Of a stretch of DNA of 64,000 nt, positions 35,622-44,280 are shown one piece after another. Both the position numbers and the translations under genes were made by a program. Position 1 is the stretch's first letter, and every line of letters begins with the position of its first letter. Source of the DNA: an uncultured Desulfobulbaceae bacterium (lineage in GTDB: Bacteria > Desulfobacterota > Desulfobulbia > Desulfobulbales > CALZHT01); the NCBI GenBank assembly GCA_945787445.1, contig CALZHT010000012.1, forward strand, positions 1 to 64,000. Reading direction: 5' to 3'. The notes under the pieces were generated by a model. The model was not told the origin of the DNA. It worked only from the letters and a program-made list of their open reading frames with translations, and ran no database searches.

Positions 35622-36545
35622 ATGATACATAAAAAAATGAGCATTTTTGCCGGCATTTCTGCTCTTAAATTTGTAATTGTTAATTGCAGCAATTTTTTAT
35701 TTTGTATTTCCTTGTTTGTTGTTTTCATGGTTTTAACAGGATGCGGCACAACGCAAGTTCAGGCACCAGACGTTGAACCGCTGGCAGTTGATATAATGGA
35801 GCCCCCACCTCCCCCACCCCTAAAGCCAGAGGCTATTCACTATAAGGATATCGTTCACAGGCTCAAAAAAAAGGGCAATCGGCGGGGAGTGGATTTCTAT
35901 CAAAATGATACCGGTAACTACGTGCTGTATGCCATTGAGAGTAAGGAAAAATTCACCTTTGCCGATAAAACTGGCACCTGTCTCTATAATGCGGAAATAT
36001 CAAAAAACGTTGAAAATGCGCTCACTAATACAAAGAATTATGATGTTACTTTAGCATCAGGAATATGTGGAATCAAATATCCAGACGCATCGCCTGATGT
36101 CTTGCTGTTAATAGACGCCATGGCAAGGGATCTGCTAGGATCTCTCATGAGCAGGCTTGATGGCGGCCCTTGGATGTGGAAATGCTCTGATGAAAGCTTC
36201 CTCAAACAGACCGTGCTGTATCAGTTTCCTTTTGAAGTGTTGGATGGTTCCGAAGATCTAGAAAAGTCGATTTCCCGAATCAGCAGAAAAATTCATGACC
36301 CGCTTGATATCGCCTTTGGCGATGTTGTTTTCTATAGATCTCAGGAAAACCAGACTAAAGTAGGTGTTTATGCAGGCTACGGACTTATTGTTTCTAATCA
36401 AGACTGTCAACATGCGGGCCTGCACCGTTTGACAGGTGAAAATAATTATCGAATTTACCGGATCCTCATGGGATATGCTTGGACCCGGTATCAAGCCAAC
36501 GACCCGCTATTCCTTAAGAAATACGTAGCAGACAGCCCTCAATGA
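35622..36545 (+). CDS. Lipoprotein with degenerate NlpC/P60-like C-terminus; first gene of TolQR-like operon
   Basis: The 307-residue protein has lipobox VLTGC with Cys at residue 41, followed by a polyproline run (EPPPPPPLKPE, residues ~60-70). The middle domain (residues ~75-180) is unknown. The C-terminal segment IAFGDVVFYRSQENQTKVGVYAGYGLIV has the GD-V-F...VG-Y-G-G pattern of NlpC/P60 or CHAP folds, but the catalytic His position is replaced (KVGVYAG) and no catalytic Cys is clear. It is therefore likely a binding domain, perhaps for peptidoglycan. Its stop overlaps the next start (ATGA). Confidence 0.6.
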   Translation: MIHKKMSIFAGISALKFVIVNCSNFLFCISLFVVFMVLTGCGTTQVQAPDVEPLAVDIMEPPPPPPLKPEAIHYKDIVHRLKKKGNRRGVDFYQNDTGNYVLYAIESKEKFTFADKTGTCLYNAEISKNVENALTNTKNYDVTLASGICGIKYPDASPDVLLLIDAMARDLLGSLMSRLDGGPWMWKCSDESFLKQTVLYQFPFEVLDGSEDLEKSISRISRKIHDPLDIAFGDVVFYRSQENQTKVGVYAGYGLIVSNQDCQHAGLHRLTGENNYRIYRILMGYAWTRYQANDPLFLKKYVADSPQ

Positions 36546-37783
36546 ACAGCAGATCCGCTGACCAATCAGAAGCAACAAAAAATATTTTCCCGTCGGTACC
36601 TGATCTTACAGATGAGGATTCAACGGATATTTTCTTTTCCTTTGATGTAACCGCCTGGGCATTTTTATGGGAGCATAAACACCAAGGCGTTAATGGCATA
36701 ACGTCTCTTACCAGGCTGGAACCCAAGAAGAAAGAAAATGATTTTGAAAAAATCGGCGTAGTGGTCTTATACTTTCTACGGGATTTCTTTTGTAATCCAA
36801 CGAGTTACGGCTACATACTTCTTTTTCTCCTTATCGCTATTCTGGCTTTGAATCCGGCAAGTATCCAGGAAAAAGTTCGAGAAACCATGACCATTATGCT
36901 TGCTCCGGAAGTCGATGTGCCGAAACCGAAACCCGCACCTCCACCTCCGCCACCCAAACCAATCAAGAAAGAGAAAATTGCGAAGCCGAAACCTGTAAAA
37001 AAAGAACTGCCTAAACCCAAACCTCCGAAACAGAGAAAAATAAAGGAAGAGCAGGTTAAATTGAAACTGCAGCAGCCAAAAGCATTAAAGAAAGAAGCGC
37101 CAAAAACAAAGCCGATTGCCAAGAAGAGGCTTATGGCAAAGCCGATGGATGAGAAGAAACTCGGAATGCTGGGGAGCAAAGCGGATCGCAAGGCAGAGGA
37201 TTTTCGTTTGGATAATCTTTCAACTACACGCCGGGTCGACGAAGCAGCTCAAGGTTTCAAAGTCAGGGCGCGCAGCTCTTCAGACGCACCGGCAGACCTT
37301 CCCACCTCCTTTGCTGTGACCTCACCCCAAAGAAAACTGGAAGAAGAAAATGTCACGACCTCCCTATCATCAATAGGAAAAAAAGAACGGCGCCTTGAAG
37401 ATGATACGGAGAAGTTAAAAATCGAAACAGCTAAAAGAACGGATGTTGAGCTTGAAAACACTGCCCTTGAGGTAGGAGTTGGCCGTAGAGGCGAGAGCGA
37501 TATTGAAAACGTTGATTTGAATATTCAGGTAGCGCAAAGAGATGAACCTGTTGAATCAGCTCCTGATGCATTGTCTCTTCCAGAAGCATCTAAATCTGAT
37601 GATCTCCGCTATGATGAAGAATATAAAGGTGTATGGCAAAAACTCGAAAACATTGGGCCGGTGGCACATTTAAATGCCAAGTGTTTTGGCATATCTGACA
37701 ATAGGATTGTCAGATACAGACAGTACAAATTCAGGTGTGCAAAAAACCAAATTCGTGAAGCTTGGAAGCAGGTACAGAAATGA
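36542..37783 (+). CDS. TonB/TolA-like spanning protein with proline/lysine-rich periplasmic arm
   Basis: The 413-residue protein has a cytoplasmic N-terminus of ~85 residues and one TM (YGYILLFLLIAILALNP, residues 90-105). A Pro/Lys-rich arm follows at residues ~126-200 (PKPKPAPPPPPPKP, KPKPVKKELPKPKPPKQ). The C-terminal part is charged and helical, ending in VAHLNAKCFGISDNRIVRYR. The arm is the hallmark of TonB/TolA proteins, which carry ExbBD/TolQR energy across the periplasm. No typical TonB C-terminal beta domain is visible. The long cytoplasmic N-terminus is unusual for TonB. ATGA overlaps occur at both ends. I infer it is the force-transmitting subunit. Confidence 0.6.
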   Translation: MNSRSADQSEATKNIFPSVPDLTDEDSTDIFFSFDVTAWAFLWEHKHQGVNGITSLTRLEPKKKENDFEKIGVVVLYFLRDFFCNPTSYGYILLFLLIAILALNPASIQEKVRETMTIMLAPEVDVPKPKPAPPPPPPKPIKKEKIAKPKPVKKELPKPKPPKQRKIKEEQVKLKLQQPKALKKEAPKTKPIAKKRLMAKPMDEKKLGMLGSKADRKAEDFRLDNLSTTRRVDEAAQGFKVRARSSSDAPADLPTSFAVTSPQRKLEEENVTTSLSSIGKKERRLEDDTEKLKIETAKRTDVELENTALEVGVGRRGESDIENVDLNIQVAQRDEPVESAPDALSLPEASKSDDLRYDEEYKGVWQKLENIGPVAHLNAKCFGISDNRIVRYRQYKFRCAKNQIREAWKQVQK

Positions 37784-39366
37784 CTATGACAAAGCCAAGA
37801 ATGATGGGAAAGCATTTAGCCAATTTCATGGTATGTAAATTTCGACCACTGATAATTACATCAGGATGGATTATTGCCATTTTGGTCATGACAAATTCAT
37901 CGTATGCCCTGGAAGTCCAGAAGTTTCGTGACATGTATGGAGCTGAGGATTATGAAGAGCTTGTCATCCTCTGCACCGATATGAGGACGGAAATAGAAGC
38001 GGATGAATATGTGGACCGACTTCTTTATTATTGCGGCCAAGCAAAGTTCATGATTTTTCAGAAAGGTGGACCTGAAACTTTTGTGGGCGAAGGCGGTCCG
38101 GAAAAATTCCTTGAAGACGCCATTGATGATCTCGAACGATCAACGTATTCCTACTACCTTCCCTCCACTGTCTTTGCTCTTGGTAAAGCCCGTATGCTTT
38201 CCATCTCCAAAGAAATGGAACCCCGGGAATCTCTTTCCATCCAACGCCGCGCCTTGGGAGAAATGTGGGATGCCATCCAGAAAAAACATGCCCAGGAGGA
38301 TTTTAACGCAGAGTTGCTTTCAGATCAGATTCTGGGATGGACCATTGAATATTATAAGGCACTTATTGATGGTCTGATAAAGGATGATAATCTTACAAGC
38401 GGATGGTTAACCGCCCGAATCCGCATGATTTGTGACCGATACACAGATATTAAACCCAAAAAAGCCAAAGATCAAACCCGGAAAGGGAACTTGGAAACAG
38501 TTACTGGTTGGATGCATGATCTGTATGAATCGACCTATTTTGACGGAAATTCCGTGATAGGTATTTACAAGTTTATGGGGGACCGATCCAAGGAAGAGTA
38601 TGATCAAACTGAAACTACGGAACCGAAATTTATTGAGGCCCTGGAACACTATAAAAAAGGACTGTCCATGGCAGGGTCACTCAAGGCTAAAGCCGTGCTC
38701 ATGGAAAAAATTAGCGACCTTACCCAATGGATAATAACCGAAGAGAAGGAAAAGAAAATCAATTACTACATGTTGGGATTCCAGCATGCCAGAGACGCTT
38801 ATAAACTTTTAGCATCCGAGCAGAATGAATCCAAAATGGCCTATCACTTTGAGCCTGATACCAAATCCCTTATAGGACTGGTGGAGAAAGATTACGGCCA
38901 GAACCTCTCAGGACTATTATACTTTCTCTGGGAAAAAGAGAATTATAAAGGTGTCGTTGCTCTCCGCAACGCATTTCAAATAGATTTTGACTGGAAAACC
39001 AAGCTGCATGACATGCTTCGTGTTTCTGATGCAGCGGCAAAACTCGCCCGCGCAGTTTATGAACTCCCTAAAAATCAGCGTAATCTCTTTGTTTTCCAGA
39101 ACTACCAAGGTATTTGTCTAACCTATGCCTCGCACGCTTTCAATTATGTCCTGAAGAAATATGAACAAGACAGCAAAACTCATCAGGAAGATTTTTGCAC
39201 CACCCTTGATGCCTACACCGCTTTCCTCGTAGGGTTTGGCGAAATTGCCGAAAATCGTCAAATGACCAATCTCTATGAACCGCGCTGTAAAGATAAGAGT
39301 ACAGCGAAAAAGAAGAAGAAAGCAGTAAAAAAGGGAACGAAACTAGCAAAAGGGGGGGAAAAATAA
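37780..39366 (+). CDS. Exported helical-repeat protein of the TolQR-like operon
   Basis: The protein has 528 residues from ATG 37780, which overlaps the previous stop (ATGA); the longer TTG start at 37762 is less likely. An N-terminal hydrophobic signal (PLIITSGWIIAILVMTNSSYALEV) leads to a mostly alpha-helical TPR/Sel1-like array (DDLERSTYSYYLPSTVFALGKA, IEALEHYKKGLSMAG). The C-terminus is a lysine-rich tail (STAKKKKKAVKKGTKLAKG). The family is not recognised. It is probably periplasmic, a scaffold for protein or glycan contacts. It is joined to the next gene by a TAATG overlap. Confidence 0.6.
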   Translation: MTMTKPRMMGKHLANFMVCKFRPLIITSGWIIAILVMTNSSYALEVQKFRDMYGAEDYEELVILCTDMRTEIEADEYVDRLLYYCGQAKFMIFQKGGPETFVGEGGPEKFLEDAIDDLERSTYSYYLPSTVFALGKARMLSISKEMEPRESLSIQRRALGEMWDAIQKKHAQEDFNAELLSDQILGWTIEYYKALIDGLIKDDNLTSGWLTARIRMICDRYTDIKPKKAKDQTRKGNLETVTGWMHDLYESTYFDGNSVIGIYKFMGDRSKEEYDQTETTEPKFIEALEHYKKGLSMAGSLKAKAVLMEKISDLTQWIITEEKEKKINYYMLGFQHARDAYKLLASEQNESKMAYHFEPDTKSLIGLVEKDYGQNLSGLLYFLWEKENYKGVVALRNAFQIDFDWKTKLHDMLRVSDAAAKLARAVYELPKNQRNLFVFQNYQGICLTYASHAFNYVLKKYEQDSKTHQEDFCTTLDAYTAFLVGFGEIAENRQMTNLYEPRCKDKSTAKKKKKAVKKGTKLAKGGEK

Positions 39367-40358
39367 TGAGATTGATGGCTAATCATATGAAAAAATATGT
39401 ATTGTTCTTCAGCATGGTTGGTTTTGTTGTTTTTACCAACGGTTCCGTCTCAGCCCAACTCGGGTCCTATAAGGGCGAATCACTCCTTCTGCAGAAAAAA
39501 ATCCAATTGGCTCTACATGACATGGAACGCCTTGTCGAAGAAATACGGCGAATCGATGAGCCCTGGTCTAAAAGACTTTTACTCGAAGAGGTTGAAACAA
39601 TCCTCTATAAAGAAGTGGAATTTCCCCTCTCTGTTCAAGGTGGCGGCATAAGTAAACAGAATGTTGACAATGTCGCCGAGTTGCTTGGCATAGAGCAACG
39701 TCTGCTGTCAGAACTTTTCGCCAGAGCTTTTGCGCTGGTCGGTATTGCCAAGGCATATGAAGGATTCGTTGCCGCAGGCGAAGATTTTCTTGTAATTGCC
39801 CAGGAAATTTTTCCTGATACGCCGTCATTAACTATGAAAATTGATAGTTTTGAAAGTGCCAAGACTGTGAGGGAATGGATGTCTGATGCGTCCAGGATTG
39901 AAGGGGGTAGCCTGCCGGTCAGGATTTCATTTAAAGGGAAAACACTTCCATCTTCAGAGGTTGTGGAGAACCTCAATCACGCAACCGTCCGTTTTATTAC
40001 TGAACAACCAGATCAAGATATGGACTATGTTCTTTATGTTGCCGCCCATGATTTTATCAAAGGTGTGCTCCGTAAAGCCACATTGGCAGATATTTTGACA
40101 GACCAAGATTCTCGTTGGTTTACTATTTATCTGCCACCGGGAAAATACCAGTTGGTGATTAATCTTTTAGAGAAATTCACTAGCAATATCGTTGCCCACC
40201 CCGATCCAAACAGCAATGAACATCTCATTGAGGGTTTGTCGCAGGGAATTACTGTGTATCCATCTCCCTCAATCAAGAATAATCCTCAGAGAAGCAGCCG
40301 TCCGGGAAAAAAAAATAACATGGGTCAAAAACCTACTACTTCAAGCATCAAGGAGTGA
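39366..40358 (+). CDS. Exported protein of unknown family in the TolQR-like operon
   Basis: The 330-residue protein has a signal peptide (MKKYVLFFSMVGFVVFTNGSVSAQ). It has a helical N-terminal half (LLLQKKIQLALHDMERLVEEIRRI, GIEQRLLSELFARAFALVG) and a beta-sandwich-like C-terminal half (VRFITEQPDQDMDYVLYVAAHDF, DSRWFTIYLPPGKYQLVINLLEKF). The tail (SSRPGKKNNMGQKP) is basic. The start ATG overlaps the previous stop as TAATG. An internal ATG at 39372 or 39387 may be the signal-peptide start. Function is unassigned. Confidence 0.55.
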   Translation: MRLMANHMKKYVLFFSMVGFVVFTNGSVSAQLGSYKGESLLLQKKIQLALHDMERLVEEIRRIDEPWSKRLLLEEVETILYKEVEFPLSVQGGGISKQNVDNVAELLGIEQRLLSELFARAFALVGIAKAYEGFVAAGEDFLVIAQEIFPDTPSLTMKIDSFESAKTVREWMSDASRIEGGSLPVRISFKGKTLPSSEVVENLNHATVRFITEQPDQDMDYVLYVAAHDFIKGVLRKATLADILTDQDSRWFTIYLPPGKYQLVINLLEKFTSNIVAHPDPNSNEHLIEGLSQGITVYPSPSIKNNPQRSSRPGKKNNMGQKPTTSSIKE

Positions 40359-40385
40359 AGCTGGGTCCAAGTTTAGGAGGAATAC

Positions 40386-41165
40386 ATGCAAGAAAACAAT
40401 CTGATAACCAGTAAATTTAGACAGTTAAACGTCTGGGTGGTTATTGTAATCACCGCCGGCCTCACTGGCCTGAGTATATACAAGCCAAATATTCTAGACT
40501 CCCAGAATTTGGCGACATTTATTGTGCCGACCATTCATAAAATGAGCCTTCTTACCATGTTCATCCTCTATGCCATGGCCATAATCCTGGTAGTCAACTG
40601 GGTCTATTACAGCGTATTCAAGCTCACGCGAACCAAATACTACGATCCCGTACAGAGAACAGATCTGATCCGCATTCTTAAAGATCCAAGTGTTCATGGA
40701 GATTATGAGGTATTTCAAAAGAAAACTGTTCGTTTGGTGATGAATTACTCAAATTATTTAAGTGAAATCATCGGTGCTATCCTGCCCAATGCCATCAAAC
40801 AACCATTCATGCTTGAACAGTATTTCAGGGCAAAAGTGGATAACATCAACGAAAAATACATTGAAGGTATTAATACCATCAACCTGTTTTCCAACATTGC
40901 GCCGGTGGTAGGTTTTTTTGGCACTCTTCTGGGCCTTATCCAAGCATTCAGGGCATCTTCAAACGCAATGCTGGCCGAAGGACAGATGACCCCTGAAAGT
41001 TTTGCAACGCTTCAAGCTTCGATAATGATCGCAATCATTACCAGTCTTTTTGGGGTCAGCCTCAAGATAGTCGGGTCTATAATGCGTCATCATCTAGTAG
41101 CGCAGATCCCCATTGAGGTCTTATATAGGGATTTCGGCCGTCGCCAAAGCGATGCTGTTGAGTGA
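40386..41165 (+). CDS. MotA/TolQ/ExbB family proton channel protein
   Basis: The 259-residue protein starts at ATG 40386 behind AGGAGG. TMs lie at residues ~15-35 and ~55-78 (MSLLTMFILYAMAIILVVNWVYYSV), with two more in the family core (INLFSNIAPVVGFFGTLLGLIQAF and LQASIMIAIITSLFGVSLKIV). APVVGFFGTLLGLIQAF is the MotA_ExbB signature. It lacks MotA length or charge pattern, so it is closest to TolQ/ExbB. With the next protein it should form a proton-driven channel that energises the TonB-like arm. Confidence 0.82.
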   Translation: MQENNLITSKFRQLNVWVVIVITAGLTGLSIYKPNILDSQNLATFIVPTIHKMSLLTMFILYAMAIILVVNWVYYSVFKLTRTKYYDPVQRTDLIRILKDPSVHGDYEVFQKKTVRLVMNYSNYLSEIIGAILPNAIKQPFMLEQYFRAKVDNINEKYIEGINTINLFSNIAPVVGFFGTLLGLIQAFRASSNAMLAEGQMTPESFATLQASIMIAIITSLFGVSLKIVGSIMRHHLVAQIPIEVLYRDFGRRQSDAVE

Positions 41166-41199
41166 TTTTCTTTCCTTCAAAGTATAAAGGAAAAATGAT

Positions 41200-41769
41200 A
41201 TGAAACGACTGGTTGAAGACGAAGATCTCAATTTACAGGACTTGATATTCATTCTACTTTTTTTCTTTGTTATCTCGCAAACACTCATTGTTTTCAAAGT
41301 TCAGAAGGATGTAATCGTACCTCCCAAGGTTGATAAAAATCCCGAACTTGTGGTGAACGAGAACAAGAGGGAACTGATCACCTTGGTGATCGATGAAAAG
41401 TCCGGGGTTTCAATATTAGCAGGCGAGGTAAAGAAAACAGTTCTCCAGGGCTTGGATCCTGCGGCCATGGGAATCACCTATGAGGAGTACCTTGATCCTG
41501 AAAAGAGCAAGGATCTTTTCCTGCCAACAGAGGATGCAACGGCATACAAAAATATTATTGGAGCAATCAAGGAATTTAAGAAATCAAATCGTTTCAAAAA
41601 ACCACGGATTGGTCTTGTTGCAGACCACAGAGCGCGATATGGTACTATTTTTCAGGTTAATATCGCGGTGCAGGAACTCATTAAGGAGGAGATAATTGAT
41701 CCGTCGGTGAAATGGAAAGTTTATGTGGACAAACGTTCTGAAACAAAAAAGACTCTAGGTTTTGAATAA
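41200..41769 (+). CDS. ExbD/TolR-like proton channel partner
   Basis: The 189-residue protein has one N-terminal TM (DLIFILLFFFVISQTLIVF, residues 14-32) preceded by acidic residues. Asp14, at the start of this segment (NLQDLIFILLFFF), aligns with the essential Asp of ExbD/TolR. The periplasmic domain has GEVKKTVLQGLDPA and ...RARYGTIFQVNIAVQELIKEE, which is somewhat like TolR. It follows the channel gene by 34 bp and ends the operon at a family A repeat and terminator. Confidence 0.75.
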   Translation: MKRLVEDEDLNLQDLIFILLFFFVISQTLIVFKVQKDVIVPPKVDKNPELVVNENKRELITLVIDEKSGVSILAGEVKKTVLQGLDPAAMGITYEEYLDPEKSKDLFLPTEDATAYKNIIGAIKEFKKSNRFKKPRIGLVADHRARYGTIFQVNIAVQELIKEEIIDPSVKWKVYVDKRSETKKTLGFE

Positions 41770-41771
41770 TT

Positions 41772-41874
41772 GATGATCCTACAAAAAGTCGGGAAAACGG
41801 TTAACGTGCCATGTGATTTCAACCAGTTACAACGTAATACATCGATGAAATCGTATTTTTTACGATTTCATCAA
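41772..41874 (+). repeat. Dispersed repeat family A, copy 2 (internally deleted)
   Basis: About 103 bp, matching both ends of the ~197-bp family A element. The middle ~94 bp, between GATGAA and AAATCGTA, is missing, with AA at the joint on both sides. The deletion creates a perfect stem GATGAAATCGTA/TACGATTTCATC with a TTTTT loop (41844-41872). It starts 2 bp after the ExbD-like stop codon. Confidence 0.85.
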
Positions 41875-41906
41875 TAAGTAAGTATTTTACTGTTTCGAAT
41901 TAAAGA

Positions 41907-41939
41907 GGGGGGCAGGAAACAACCTGGCCCCTTTTTTTT
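41907..41939 (+). terminator. Rho-independent terminator of the TolQR-like operon
   Basis: GGGGGGCAGG, a 6-nt loop, CCTGGCCCC, then eight T residues. The stem has one bulge. It follows the family A copy and should end transcription of the six-gene operon. It may also help separate it from the convergent regA gene. Confidence 0.85.
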
Positions 41940-41956
41940 GCGCCGGCATTAAATTT

Positions 41957-42490
41957 TTATTTGTTGGGAGCATACTTATACAGCTTCCTTTGCAATGTTC
42001 TTCTGTGGATACCGAGTTTTTTTGCCGCCGCTGATATGTTACCTTTACAGTCGCTCAACACCCGATTTATATGCTCCCATTCGGCCCTGGCAAGAGATGG
42101 CGGCGTGAATTCATCCTGTTCAACAGATGTTTCATGATCTTGATTATTGGAAAACGCTTTCAGGATATCATCAACATCAGCAGGTTTTGGGAGATAGTAA
42201 AGGGCACCAAGTTTTATTGCCTCGGTAGCAGTGGCAATACTTCCGTAACCTGTTAAAACGACGATCTGCATATCCGGAAAGATGGCCAGTCCATCCTTAA
42301 TGATATCAAGCCCTGATTTTCCGGGCATTTTCAAATCTACAACCGCTCGTGCCGGTTTTTTTTTGATGATTACCTGCAGAGCTTCTTCATAGTTTTCCGC
42401 TGAATGGACAATAAATCCCCTGTCAGCAAAGGCCTTGCTCAGCCTTTCCCTAAAATAATCTTCGTCATCTACGAGAAGAATGGTATGCAT
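41957..42490 (-). CDS. regA: RegA/ActR/PrrA-type response regulator
   Basis: The protein has 177 residues from ATG 42490, which follows GGGGGAGTTG; the longer frame to 42655 is not homologous-looking. The receiver domain has ILLVDDEDYFRERL, the phospho-acceptor Asp in ARAVVDLKMPGKSG, VLTGYGSIATATEA and the Lys in YYLPKPAD. A linker with proline (TPPSLARAEWEHINRVL) leads to a Fis-type helix-turn-helix (CKGNISAAAKKLGIHRRTLQRKLYK). This is the standard RegA arrangement. It regulates redox-dependent genes together with RegB, which is encoded upstream in the same direction. Confidence 0.88.
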   Translation of the reverse strand: MHTILLVDDEDYFRERLSKAFADRGFIVHSAENYEEALQVIIKKKPARAVVDLKMPGKSGLDIIKDGLAIFPDMQIVVLTGYGSIATATEAIKLGALYYLPKPADVDDILKAFSNNQDHETSVEQDEFTPPSLARAEWEHINRVLSDCKGNISAAAKKLGIHRRTLQRKLYKYAPNK

Positions 42491-42680
42491 CAACTCCCCC
42501 ATAAACATAATAAATGCATTGAAGCTCCCCACTTTAGCAGGGAAGCTCCCTAGAATTTTTTTCTTTCGTTCGTTATGCCCTTTACAGTGCTGAACTTTGC
42601 TGGCTTGCCGCTCCGCCGCCACACGTAACAGGGATCGTTTTACTCCGACACGCAACGGGAAATCTACCTACCATGCCTCC

Positions 42681-44048
42681 TCATTCCGCCGTTATGTGGG
42701 AAAGTGAAAAACGTACTCCAACAATTGTGCCTTGTGCCGGAACCGAATGTATAGTTACTCCCCCTCCGAAACGTTCTGCAATGGATTTTGCTAAAAAAAG
42801 TCCCAATCCCAGGCCTTTGCCGGGATCTTTTGTAGTGAAAAAAGGTTCTGTGGCCCTGGCAAGAGTGTCTTTATGCATTCCGGCCCCTTTATCTTCAACC
42901 TCAATTACAAGAAAACCATGCTCTGTTTTGCAACGCAGAAAAATTGGCGAATCATCTTGCGTAGCATCGAAGCCGTTTTTTACAATTCCCTTTATAGCTC
43001 TTTTGATGGTGCGGTGCGGGAATCGAACAAAAAGATCACCAACTTCGTTTGTGGTCTCAATGCGATCTCGATATCCCGATGGAAAGGTGTGTTCGATTTC
43101 TGCCAGAAAATCTTTGATATTTCTTTCTTCACTAAGTTCACCCAGTGGTTCTCCGGCATCGGCCGCCAATTGATAGAGTATATCCTTGCATCTATTAACC
43201 TGCTCTCTTATGAGTTGAGCATCCTCTGTGAGTTCCTGGCTTGCCCCATTTTTTTTGAGCGCACGAATCATTTCTCCAGAAGCAACCGCTATGGTAGACA
43301 GTGGGGTTGAGAATTCATGAGCAGCCCCTGCGGAAAAAGTTGCAAGCGCTGCAAGTTTTTCAGTCTTAAGCCTTTCGTCTTTCAGGATTGCCAACGTTTC
43401 CTGATGTTTGTCCAATGCTTTTTGGATTTTTCCGACAAAAAACACAATAAAAAAGGCGGTAATTGAGAAAGCTACCCACATGCCCTGCAGGTGCATGGTA
43501 AGTTCGTCGCTTTGCATCGGAACGGACGAGGGAAAAGAGTAATGGCACAACTCTTGGATTTCATGAGTTACGCCGAGTGAGGAATCAAGAAATACCATTA
43601 TATCGGGGAAATAAAAAAAACTAGCATAACAAAAGATGGTGAAAAATGTTAAACTCCACGACCACCTAGTGGGAGTCAGGATCGCTCCTAGGGCTATGTG
43701 GATAAGATAAAGAAAGGTGAAAGGATTCATCGGGCCGCCGGTCTGCGACAACAAAAGCGTCAGCAGACTCACATCCAAAAACATGACCAGGGCGGTCAGC
43801 CAACCGGGGATTATAAGTTTTTTTCGCGTCCAGACATGGAAAAAAATGTTGCTTGCTGCAGCAAAGGCAATAATTGCAAATAAGATGAAAAATGGAAGCT
43901 TTGTGTCAAAAAAAAGATACACAGCCAGAATGAGTATGATTTGACAGGCCAGCGCACCCCATCTGAGATACAACAGCCAAGAAAAAGCAATTCTGGATGT
44001 TGCCCTTTCTGTTTCTGAAACGGATATGGTTTGCGTATTTGATGTCAC
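42681..44048 (-). CDS. regB: RegB/PrrB-type redox sensor histidine kinase
   Basis: The 455-residue protein has an N-terminal domain of about six TMs with TGGPMNPF (residues 103-110). This is the GGxxNPF motif that binds ubiquinone in RegB. The cytoplasmic H-box is GAAHEFSTPLSTIAVAS (His244), and the redox-sensing cysteine lies in VNRCKDIL (Cys287), matching the RegB redox box. The ATPase domain has NGFDA, DKGAGM and GKGLGLGLFLAKSIAERFGG. All known sensing features are kept. It responds to quinone pool redox state and phosphorylates RegA; in anaerobes the quinone would be menaquinone. Confidence 0.88.
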   Translation of the reverse strand: MTSNTQTISVSETERATSRIAFSWLLYLRWGALACQIILILAVYLFFDTKLPFFILFAIIAFAAASNIFFHVWTRKKLIIPGWLTALVMFLDVSLLTLLLSQTGGPMNPFTFLYLIHIALGAILTPTRWSWSLTFFTIFCYASFFYFPDIMVFLDSSLGVTHEIQELCHYSFPSSVPMQSDELTMHLQGMWVAFSITAFFIVFFVGKIQKALDKHQETLAILKDERLKTEKLAALATFSAGAAHEFSTPLSTIAVASGEMIRALKKNGASQELTEDAQLIREQVNRCKDILYQLAADAGEPLGELSEERNIKDFLAEIEHTFPSGYRDRIETTNEVGDLFVRFPHRTIKRAIKGIVKNGFDATQDDSPIFLRCKTEHGFLVIEVEDKGAGMHKDTLARATEPFFTTKDPGKGLGLGLFLAKSIAERFGGGVTIHSVPAQGTIVGVRFSLSHITAE

Positions 44049-44280
44049 GTGAATTCCAGCAATATTTACATAAATTGTAATATTTACGATTTGTTATGAA
44101 ATAAGTACCATTACTTCTCTATACATTATAGCGCAAGTTTTTTTCGTATCATTACTCCTGCTGCGACAATTTGCCACATTTCCATGCTGTTTGTCCTGTG
44201 CTAAGGTTCAGCAAAAGTATTTGAGAGTCAGGTCAAGGACATGCCTCCCCGTTTGTCCTCCTGTAAGCCTCTCAACATTT

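Noticed and set aside
42491-42655. N-terminal extension of RegA
   Set aside because: The receiver domain starts at MHTILLVDDED with its own RBS; the extension is basic, low quality and comes from the intergenic region.
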